Shown: in pieces, positions 1-5,412 of the stretch
How the letters are laid out: every line of letters begins with the position of its first letter
Numbering within the stretch: the first letter of the stretch is position 1
NCBI GenBank assembly: GCA_964592815.1
Contig: CAZQGE010000069.1
Coordinates: forward strand, 1 to 5,802
Length of the DNA stretch: 5,802 nucleotides
DNA from: CAZQGE01 sp964592815
GTDB lineage: Bacteria; Bacillota; Clostridia; Christensenellales; CAG-917
Direction: 5' to 3'
The notes under the pieces: model-generated
Told to the model about the DNA's origin: nothing
What the model saw: only the letters and a program-made list of their open reading frames with translations
The model's database searches: none
Position numbers and translations under genes: made by a program

Positions 1-278
1 CGGCAAGGATATTGGTTTTATACCTAATTTTTGGTGTGGTATTAGAGGTTGCGGGAGCATTTGAACCTATGAAGCAATTTGCCGGTTCAGGCGTAACTAT
101 ACCTATTATGGGCTTTGGCAGTTCACTTGCAAAAGGCGCATTAGAAGGGGTTGCAAAAGACGGTTTATTAGGTGCTATATCAGGTGGAATGTCTGCCGTT
201 GCAGCTGGTTTAAGTGCAGCAATTATTGTTGCTTTTCTTCTATCGTTGGTGTTTAGGTCACGAAGTAAGAAAATCTAA
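1..278 (+). CDS. spoVAE: Stage V sporulation protein AE (SpoVAE), 3' part only
   Basis: The reading frame is open from the window edge (first full codon at base 3) to TAA at 276-278, giving 91 residues. The family is usually about 115-120 residues, so roughly the first 25-30 are missing. Fragment residues 1-20 are a hydrophobic helix. Residues 21-57 hold the family's hallmark stretch: an EP pair, then KFAG-like QFAGSG, IPIMGFG, KGALEGV and DGLLG. A second hydrophobic helix (about 64-84) is followed by a basic tail, RSRSKK. This matches SpoVAE (SpoVAEb type) better than SpoVAC, whose C-terminus lacks the GLLGA...AAGLSAAI pattern. SpoVA proteins form the channel that moves Ca-dipicolinic acid into the forespore and out again at germination; SpoVAE is an integral inner-membrane component. 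spoVAC and spoVAD are expected just upstream but lie outside the window. The gene converges on yunB. The family call is from remembered family sequence, not a search. Confidence 0.93.
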   Translation, partial: ARILVLYLIFGVVLEVAGAFEPMKQFAGSGVTIPIMGFGSSLAKGALEGVAKDGLLGAISGGMSAVAAGLSAAIIVAFLLSLVFRSRSKKI

Positions 279-447
279 TATGCAAGTAAGAACATAAGTA
301 AATAAATTAAAAAGTTTTCTAGTAAACAATTTTTTAGTGTTTATAAATTAAACCAAAATTTATCTAAAAAAATTAAACGATTTGAAAAAAAATAAATAGT
401 TTGTAAATATAAAAATCGACTATTTTGCTGTCATTTCCTTAAGCGTA
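279..447. other. AT-rich convergent spacer between spoVAE and yunB
   Basis: This spacer separates two converging genes and is almost entirely A and T. It holds several A/T-only or nearly A/T-only inverted repeats: TAAACA (323-328) with TGTTTA (338-343), ATAAATT (343-349) with AATTTAT (357-363), and the wider CGATTT (378-383) with AAATCG (413-418). None has a GC-rich stem followed by a T-run on the strand that would need it, so I do not call a terminator, although transcripts from both sides presumably end here. I see no gene in it. Confidence 0.6.
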
Positions 448-1116
448 TTAAGGTGTCAAGTCAATTATGGAAGAAAATTTATCCATTTCCAAGTATGTGT
501 CGGGAATTTTGCCTACTATTAAGTTTTCGCAAACTAATATTTCAGCCTTTACCGTTACGGTTGGTTCATCAATAGGCGTAATAATATTTACTTCTGCGTA
601 AACGTCAATATATATCTTATGTACCGTTTGATTTATACCCGCAGATTGAAAAAATGAGACAAAATCGCAGTTTGCTGTGCCTATTGGCACAATTTTTATG
701 GTTATATTTGGACCAAAACCCGTAAGTAGCGCAAGACCTGTAAAAGTTCCAAGTGCAATTTCAAGTTCTTGAACACCTAATGCATCTAAGTTTGCTTGCG
801 CTAAATTGGCAATTTCACGCGCAATAGAGTTTATCCGTGGTGAATTTGCTTGTATCATTTGAATATCGTTGTTGTTGTCTTTTACAACCTTAAATAGGTC
901 GTCATAAGTTATTCCGCCATTAAGTACGGACGTTGCCGCTATATTTACGGCGTTTGTAGCTATTGCGCGAACTTGTGCAATAGAACTGCCCATTACTGTG
1001 GGAACAACGTTTTTGCGAAAAATAAGGGAGCATATAGTAAATATGGTGATAACTACCATTATGGCAATTATAACTCTGGCAACCTTGGGTTTTACTCTTG
1101 ACACGGCTTTTCGCAT
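448..1116 (-). CDS. yunB: Sporulation protein YunB
   Basis: This is a complete 222-residue protein, slightly shorter than B. subtilis YunB (about 250). A basic cytoplasmic N-terminus (residues 1-13, rich in K and R) precedes one transmembrane segment (about 14-33), and the remainder should lie on the outer face of the membrane. Family features are a helical region with SSIAQVRAIATNAVN (44-58), the stretch starting ALGTFTG at 121 and running to GFGPNITIKIVPIG (133-146), and VGKIPDTYL (201-209) near the end. YunB is known as a mother-cell sporulation protein in Bacillus with an unclear molecular role, so I infer only a membrane or coat-assembly-stage function. The start is ATG at 1114-1116. An in-frame TGA lies two codons upstream, and the next downstream candidate (GTG, codon 5) would only shorten the basic leader. 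No Shine-Dalgarno sequence is visible ahead of the ATG. The gene converges with spoVAE and diverges from rarA. Confidence 0.9.
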   Translation of the reverse strand: MRKAVSRVKPKVARVIIAIMVVITIFTICSLIFRKNVVPTVMGSSIAQVRAIATNAVNIAATSVLNGGITYDDLFKVVKDNNNDIQMIQANSPRINSIAREIANLAQANLDALGVQELEIALGTFTGLALLTGFGPNITIKIVPIGTANCDFVSFFQSAGINQTVHKIYIDVYAEVNIITPIDEPTVTVKAEILVCENLIVGKIPDTYLEMDKFSSIIDLTP

Positions 1117-1121
1117 AAATC

Positions 1122-1147
1122 ATTTTATGCAAAGTGTTTAGTTTTGT
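1122..1147 (-). promoter_or_regulatory. Candidate mother-cell sigma (SigE/SigK-like) promoter for yunB
   Basis: Read on the minus strand, CATAAAAT (1129-1122) matches the SigE -10 consensus CATACANT at all but one specified position. It also fits the SigK pattern CATA-N3-TA except for the last base. An AC dinucleotide (1147-1146) sits 16 bases upstream, as expected for a SigK -35. I see no good SigE -35 (ATATT-like). Transcription would begin roughly at the yunB ATG. In such AT-rich DNA these short matches can arise by chance. Confidence 0.3.
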
Positions 1148-1238
1148 TTACTTTAAGCACTTCAAACTTTATTATGCAACAAATTCAAACATCATTTTTT
1201 TTTAGCTTTGCAAAACGACAACGTAAACTTACTAAGAG

Positions 1239-1269
1239 TTGAATAAGTAATCAGCAATACTGTTAAAAT
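1239..1269 (+). promoter_or_regulatory. Candidate SigA-type promoter for rarA and the downstream ABC genes
   Basis: A -35-like TTGAAT (1239-1244) lies 19 bp before a -10-like TAAAAT (1264-1269), which differs from TATAAT at one base. The -10 is preceded by TG one base away (1261-1262), forming an extended -10 element that can compensate for the over-long spacer. The expected start is near 1276, which leaves all three possible rarA start codons inside the transcript. Confidence 0.45.
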
Positions 1270-1357
1270 ATGGCTATGCAAACGCAAAATCACAATGTGT
1301 AATAAGCAAATCTTTTATGCGCTTTACAAATTTATTATGAAAGATTATATTTATGTT

Positions 1358-2659
1358 ATGGATTTATTTGATTTACAAAACCATCAACAGACCCTTGCGC
1401 CTTTGGCAGAAAGAATGCGTCCTAAAACTTTGGAAGAATTTTTGGGGCAAAACGTAATTGTTGGAGAAGGCGCGCTTTTGCGTAGAGCAATAAAAGCCGA
1501 CAAACTTGGAAGCTGTATTTTTTACGGCCCTCCTGGAAGCGGAAAGACAACACTTGCAAACATTATTGCGTCAAATACTAACGCAAATTTTGTCAAACTT
1601 AATGCTGTAACTGCTGGCGTTGCAGATGCTAAAAAAGTTATTGAAGAAGCAAAAGAGTTGCTGAGAGTATACGGAAAAAAAACTTATTTGCTTTTAGACG
1701 AATGTCACAGATGGAACAAAGCTCAATCGGACAGCGTTTTGCAAGCGATTGAACAAGGATACATAATCTTTATTGGTTCAACAACAGAAAATCCGTACGT
1801 TGCAATGACGCGCGCAATCGTGTCAAGGTGCAGAATTTTCAAATTCTCCAGGCTTGCGGAAGTTGACATATTAAACGGCTTAAAAAGGGCTTGTAGCGAC
1901 GTAGAAAGAGGACTAGGAAATTATAATTTTACAATAAGTGATGAGGCGTTACGTCACTTTGCTTGGGCAAGCGGTGGCGATATGAGAACCGCTCTCAACG
2001 CTTTGGAACTTGCTGTTATGACGACAAGACCAAATGCAGAAGGACTTATTGTTGTTGACAAAAATGAAGCAGAGCAGTCAATACAACAAAAATCACTAAG
2101 TTTTGACGAAAGTATGTATTATGACATAATTTCGGCGTTTATAAAGAGTATGAGAGGAAGTGACAGCAGCGCTGCTTTATACTGGGCAGATAGGCTTATT
2201 GAAGCGGGTTGTGACCCTATGCTTATTGCGAGAAGAATTGTTATACACGCAGCAGAGGACGTTGGACTTGCCGACCCAAATGCTTTGAACGTTGCAGTTT
2301 CAGCAATGCAAGCATACGAAAAAATTGGTTTGCCAGAAGGCAAGATTCCACTTGCTGAAGGCATTATATACGTTTCGGAAGCTCCAAAATCTAACAAAGT
2401 TGTTGAAGCGTTGTTTGCTGCTGACGATGCGGTAAAAAACGTTAAGCACGAAAGCGTTCCAATTTATTTACGTGACCAAAATTTTAAGAGCAATAGTGAG
2501 AAATCAAACGCTTATAAATATCCTCACGATTTTGGAGGCTGGGTTGAACAACAATATTTGCCAGATGAACTAAAAAATGAGGTTTTTTATAAGCCTACAA
2601 ATAATGGCTTTGAAAAAACAATTAAATTATGGCGCAAAGATAAGGGTATGAAAGAGTAA
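1358..2659 (+). CDS. rarA: Replication-associated recombination protein RarA (AAA+ ATPase, MgsA/YrvN family)
   Basis: This 433-residue protein is within the family's normal length (about 420-450). RarA is a cytoplasmic homotetrameric AAA+ ATPase, related to clamp-loader subunits and eukaryotic WRNIP1/Mgs1. It acts on stalled forks and single-stranded DNA ends together with SSB and RecA-type recombination. Visible motifs are the N-terminal PLAERMRPKTLEEFLGQ (15-31), Walker A GPPGSGKTT (57-65), Walker B LLLDECHRWNK (111-121), sensor 1 GSTTENP (140-146), the arginine-finger region VSRCR (155-159), sensor 2 GGDMRTALNALE (206-217), and the C-terminal oligomerisation domain with AAEDVGLADP (298-307) and WVEQQYLPDEL (395-405). 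I chose ATG 1358 because RarA proteins typically begin MDLFD-like. An AAAG run lies only about 14 bases upstream, so the ribosome-binding site is weak. In-frame ATGs at 1295 and 1337 have no better site. The ABC ATPase gene follows after 28 bp and is probably co-transcribed. Confidence 0.95.
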   Translation: MDLFDLQNHQQTLAPLAERMRPKTLEEFLGQNVIVGEGALLRRAIKADKLGSCIFYGPPGSGKTTLANIIASNTNANFVKLNAVTAGVADAKKVIEEAKELLRVYGKKTYLLLDECHRWNKAQSDSVLQAIEQGYIIFIGSTTENPYVAMTRAIVSRCRIFKFSRLAEVDILNGLKRACSDVERGLGNYNFTISDEALRHFAWASGGDMRTALNALELAVMTTRPNAEGLIVVDKNEAEQSIQQKSLSFDESMYYDIISAFIKSMRGSDSSAALYWADRLIEAGCDPMLIARRIVIHAAEDVGLADPNALNVAVSAMQAYEKIGLPEGKIPLAEGIIYVSEAPKSNKVVEALFAADDAVKNVKHESVPIYLRDQNFKSNSEKSNAYKYPHDFGGWVEQQYLPDELKNEVFYKPTNNGFEKTIKLWRKDKGMKE

Positions 2660-2678
2660 AATTATAGTCCATTTTTAT

Positions 2679-2682
2679 GAGG
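2679..2682 (+). promoter_or_regulatory. Ribosome-binding site of the ABC ATPase gene
   Basis: GAGG lies 5 bases before ATG 2688. It is a clear Shine-Dalgarno sequence in the short rarA-ABC gap and fixes the start of the ATPase. It is much stronger than the sites ahead of rarA and the permease. Confidence 0.75.
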
Positions 2683-2687
2683 TAGTT

Positions 2688-3437
2688 ATGCTTAAAGTAA
2701 ACAATTTGACAAAAACTTATTCAGGCAATAAAAAACCGTCTGTCAACAACATTTCGTTAGAAGTTAAACCTGGCGAGATATTTGGTTTTATTGGCCCAAA
2801 TGGTGCTGGAAAATCTACGACGATTAAATGTATCACAGGCATAAACGACTTTGAAGACGGCTCAATTCAAATTGACGGTATCGACTTAAAAAGCAATCCT
2901 ATCCAAGCAAAACTTAAAATAGGTTACGTTTCAGACGACCATATTTTATACGAGGGCTTAACGGGATTGGAATTTGTCAATTTTATGTGTGATATTTATG
3001 ACGTAAAAACTGAGGACAGACAAGCTGAACTTGAAAAGTATCTTGAAATGTTTGACCTTAAAAATGCAATCAATAATCAAATAAAGACGTACTCGCACGG
3101 TATGAAACAAAAACTTAACATTATCGGCGCACTAATACACAAGCCTAAACTTTGGATTTTAGATGAACCTATGACTGGATTAGACCCAAAGTCTGCATAT
3201 AACTTAAAAACGTTGATGAAAGAACACGTAAAAGAAGGAAACAGCGTATTTTTTAGTTCTCACGTATTGGAAGTTGTTGAAAAAATATGTGACAGAATTG
3301 GAATTATTGACGACGGAAATTTGATTACGTGTTGTTCTATGGAAGAATTGAAACAAAATTCATTGTCGCAATCGCTTGAAGAAACTTTCCTTAAACTCAC
3401 TGATGACATAGGTTCTCAACAGGCAAACAAATTATGA
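2688..3437 (+). CDS. ABC transporter ATP-binding protein (ABC-2-type exporter ATPase)
   Basis: This 249-residue nucleotide-binding subunit should energise the membrane protein encoded immediately downstream from the cytoplasmic face. Motifs in order are Walker A GPNGAGKST (36-44), a Q-loop region IGYVSDDHILYEGLTG (78-93), the signature YSHGMKQK (135-142, SHGMK in place of LSGGQ), Walker B WILDEP (156-161), D-loop GLDP (164-167), and switch histidine H192 in SSHVLE. The Q-loop has aspartates where many ABC ATPases carry glutamine, as is common in this exporter subgroup. A C-terminal LEETFLKLT (230-238) is also typical of ATPases of the EcsA/YthP/BcrA kind. The gene starts 28 bp after rarA and its stop codon overlaps the permease start in an ATGA, so the two subunits are translationally coupled. 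The ATPase function is certain. The substrate cannot be read from the sequence; peptide or lipid export is only a possibility. Confidence 0.93.
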   Translation: MLKVNNLTKTYSGNKKPSVNNISLEVKPGEIFGFIGPNGAGKSTTIKCITGINDFEDGSIQIDGIDLKSNPIQAKLKIGYVSDDHILYEGLTGLEFVNFMCDIYDVKTEDRQAELEKYLEMFDLKNAINNQIKTYSHGMKQKLNIIGALIHKPKLWILDEPMTGLDPKSAYNLKTLMKEHVKEGNSVFFSSHVLEVVEKICDRIGIIDDGNLITCCSMEELKQNSLSQSLEETFLKLTDDIGSQQANKL

Positions 3438-5167
3438 AAGATTTTGTAAAAATTTTCAAAATATTATACCGCAATCAACAACAGTCAAACGCAAGTGCTA
3501 CCGTTGGAAACAAGAAAGTTTCACGTGCATTTTTATATTTGATTTCTTTTTTACCACTTGTTGCGTTAGTTTGCGTAATTTTTGTATTTATGACAAAAGT
3601 GATGACTTCACGCAATCAGCTTATGTTGTTTACCGTCACCATATTGTCGTCTATACAAGCAGGAATGCTATTTTTGATGATAAGCAACGTTTTGACATTG
3701 CTTTATAATTCGGAAGATACGGCATTTCTTAACTCGTTGCCAGTCAAACCATATAGCATATACTTTGCCAAACTTGCGTTAATTTATGTAAATTCGCTGA
3801 AATTTTCGGTTGTTACGTTACTTCCAGTTTTGCTCACAACTTCAATAACTTATAATGTTATATCCACGGATATGTTTTACGGCTTTTATGTGTTGATACC
3901 ACTAATTGTGCTGTTTGTGCCAGTTTTACCCTTATTTCTTGTAACAATTTTGTCATTACCAATAAAATTTTTATCATCATATTTGAAAGGTAGAGCGTCA
4001 CTAAAGTCAATTTTATCGATTATTTTTTATGTTATAATTATGAGTGCGTATTTTGCAGTTATATTTTCTATGCAAAACGTATTTCAAATGCAGAATATCA
4101 GCGCGCAAACAATTCAAACTCTAAACGTGGTTGCAAACGTCTTTTATCCTAATAAAACACTTGTGGCTTTCTGTTACGGCATTGATGCTGGCAAAAATTT
4201 TGGCATATTCCTTGCAATAACAGTTGCTATGTTGATTGTATCAGTCTTACTTTCAGCATTATTTTATAAGCGTACAATTACAAATAATGTCGAAACAAGA
4301 AATGCTCAGACTAAACATAACGTGTCTTACAAACAGAAATCAGTCGTTTCAACACTTATGTCAAAAGATTTTAAGACTATCATTAGAAATCCGTCAATGG
4401 CTATGAGTATGCTCGGGAATATCTTAATTACGCCAATTATCATTGTCGCAATATATTTCTTTGTTCTCAAACAAATGCCACAAAGCGGACAAGGCGCAAT
4501 GACGGCTTTTTCGATGGAAATGAACGGACTAGCGTACGTAATGCTTTATTCGATTATGTTTTTTGGCGGAATAAATACAATTTCATTGATGTCATACACA
4601 CGAGAAGGAAAATCATTTTTTATGGCAAAAACGCTTCCAATCAAAGCCAAAGACTCGATTTTATCAAAACTTTATATTGCGTTGATTGTTCCTGTTTTTT
4701 GCGAAATTTTGATTATGCTGTTAAGTTTCTTCTTGCTTAAAATCAACGTTGTATCAGTTTTGCTATATTTTGTTGTTATATCATTGATAAGCGTTGGCTC
4801 TTGTTCTATGAACATTTTATTCGATATGAAATTTGGAAATATGTATTGGACAACCGCCGCCGAAATGAGAAAAAACAATGGACTTGGCATTTCCGCCTTA
4901 ATTCCTGTTGCAATAGCGCTTGTGCCTGCTTTTGTTTTTATGATTTTAGGTATGATGTTGCCACAATATGTAAGCGTATTAGGATATTATGGCGTCCTAG
5001 GTATATTTTGGGGAGTAGCGGTTTCAATAGCTGTCATTTTGTGCGCTGTTGGACTCTGTTTGCTGAAATATAAAGGCGAGGAATATTATCAAAAAATCGG
5101 CAGTAAAAAGTACGATAATACTCAGAAAAAAAATAGGGCAAGGATTGGCAACGGAATGTTGAAATAA
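3434..5167 (+). CDS. ABC transporter permease, large ABC-2-like membrane subunit
   Basis: This 577-residue, very hydrophobic protein has about 12 predicted membrane segments, near residues 32-54, 63-88, 112-138, 147-175, 191-212, 255-278, 326-345, 364-386, 410-436, 438-458, 485-509 and 513-545. A basic cytoplasmic tail (546-577) follows. It is probably the transmembrane subunit of an exporter with the preceding ATPase. The size and the motif EDTAFLNSLPVKPYSIYFAKL (94-114) resemble the family of large putative ABC exporter permeases (Pfam ABC_tran_2, from memory), rather than the roughly 400-residue EcsB. The protein seems to be a tandem of two related halves. KDF...RN opens each (2-14 and 311-319), and LP[VI]K-x7-KL recurs at 102-114 and 401-413. 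One chain may therefore supply the whole membrane pore, or two chains may dimerise. The ATG at 3434 overlaps the ATPase stop by 4 bp, with a weak AGG 10 bases upstream, so coupling probably drives translation. The substrate is unknown. Confidence 0.87.
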   Translation: MKDFVKIFKILYRNQQQSNASATVGNKKVSRAFLYLISFLPLVALVCVIFVFMTKVMTSRNQLMLFTVTILSSIQAGMLFLMISNVLTLLYNSEDTAFLNSLPVKPYSIYFAKLALIYVNSLKFSVVTLLPVLLTTSITYNVISTDMFYGFYVLIPLIVLFVPVLPLFLVTILSLPIKFLSSYLKGRASLKSILSIIFYVIIMSAYFAVIFSMQNVFQMQNISAQTIQTLNVVANVFYPNKTLVAFCYGIDAGKNFGIFLAITVAMLIVSVLLSALFYKRTITNNVETRNAQTKHNVSYKQKSVVSTLMSKDFKTIIRNPSMAMSMLGNILITPIIIVAIYFFVLKQMPQSGQGAMTAFSMEMNGLAYVMLYSIMFFGGINTISLMSYTREGKSFFMAKTLPIKAKDSILSKLYIALIVPVFCEILIMLLSFFLLKINVVSVLLYFVVISLISVGSCSMNILFDMKFGNMYWTTAAEMRKNNGLGISALIPVAIALVPAFVFMILGMMLPQYVSVLGYYGVLGIFWGVAVSIAVILCAVGLCLLKYKGEEYYQKIGSKKYDNTQKKNRARIGNGMLK

Positions 5168-5371
5168 TATGGTTTTATACTGAAACTTAATTGAACTGTT
5201 TATTTGTGATGCTAAATAAAAAATTAAATGCACAATGAATGTTGGTTTAATACAGTTTTACTAAAATGAAGAAATATTGCGGTTTATATGTCAATAATAA
5301 TTAAAAACAAATTAAAATTCCGCAAATCAAAAATCTTTGGCTAAAAGTAAGCGTATAAACTAAAAATGCGA

Positions 5372-5377
5372 TATACT
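5372..5377 (+). promoter_or_regulatory. Candidate -10 element for ruvX
   Basis: TATACT differs from the SigA -10 consensus at one base and lies 35 bp before the ruvX ATG, which would leave a short leader carrying the ribosome-binding site. I see no recognisable -35 at 16-18 bp and no TG extension. This is a weak prediction in AT-rich DNA. Confidence 0.28.
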
Positions 5378-5400
5378 AAAATCAATACGAAAAAATTATA

Positions 5401-5405
5401 AAGGA
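5401..5405 (+). promoter_or_regulatory. Ribosome-binding site of ruvX
   Basis: AAGGA sits 7 bases before ATG 5413, which is ideal Shine-Dalgarno spacing. It supports this ATG as the ruvX start, in agreement with where the conserved N-terminal RNase H-like motif begins. Confidence 0.75.
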
Positions 5406-5412
5406 ATTAGAG

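Larger units (their letters stand above)
1117..1357. other. Divergent intergenic region, yunB / rarA
   Basis: This 241-bp region separates the divergent yunB and rarA starts and should hold promoters for both. Near yunB there is a direct repeat, TGTTTA at 1135-1140 and 1145-1150, spaced by exactly 10 bp. A T-run lies at 1195-1203. On the rarA side a SigA-like element is visible at 1239-1269. No RNA gene and no convincing small gene was found. Two in-frame ATGs upstream of the preferred rarA start (1295 and 1337) lie here and could extend RarA by 21 or 7 residues. Confidence 0.6.
5168..5412. other. AT-rich intergenic spacer between the permease gene and ruvX
   Basis: This 245-bp stretch contains no supported gene. 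It holds a perfect 7-bp A/T-only inverted repeat, TTTATTT (5199-5205) and AAATAAA (5214-5220), with a short GTGATGCT loop. It also holds a wide TTGCGG (5277-5282) / CCGCAA (5320-5325) pairing. Neither is followed by a T-run on the plus strand, so no intrinsic terminator is called for the ABC operon. The ruvX promoter must lie in its right-hand part unless there is read-through. Confidence 0.6.

Noticed and set aside
323..363. A/T-rich hairpins TAAACA/TGTTTA and ATAAATT/AATTTAT as terminators for spoVAE or yunB
   Set aside because: The stems are short with at most one G-C pair, and no T-run follows on either strand at the right distance. They are expected by chance in this composition.
920..1132. 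70-codon open frame on the minus strand overlapping the start of yunB
   Set aside because: It lies out of frame over well-conserved yunB coding sequence, and its translation is Ser/Tyr/His-rich low-quality sequence with no recognisable family.
2119..2397. 92-codon open frame on the minus strand inside rarA
   Set aside because: It is antisense to the conserved C-terminal domain of RarA, a shadow of its codon pattern, with no ribosome-binding site or family likeness.
4672..5073. Open frames on both strands (4672-4890 minus, 4801-5073 plus) inside the permease gene
   Set aside because: Both are shadows of the hydrophobic permease frame, which is continuous, coupled to the ATPase gene and clearly real.
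5024..5233. 69-codon minus-strand open frame across the permease 3' end
   Set aside because: It mostly mirrors permease coding sequence, and no start signal supports it.
5228..5304. Two tiny plus-strand frames of 13 and 12 codons (ATG 5228 and ATG 5266) overlapping by ATGA
   Set aside because: The overlap looks like translational coupling, but neither has a ribosome-binding site and both are short enough to be chance in AT-rich DNA.
5277..5325. TTGCGG/CCGCAA inverted repeat as a terminator or riboswitch stem
   Set aside because: The loop is 37 bases with no inner pairing I can extend, and there is no T-run after it. No known riboswitch core is visible.
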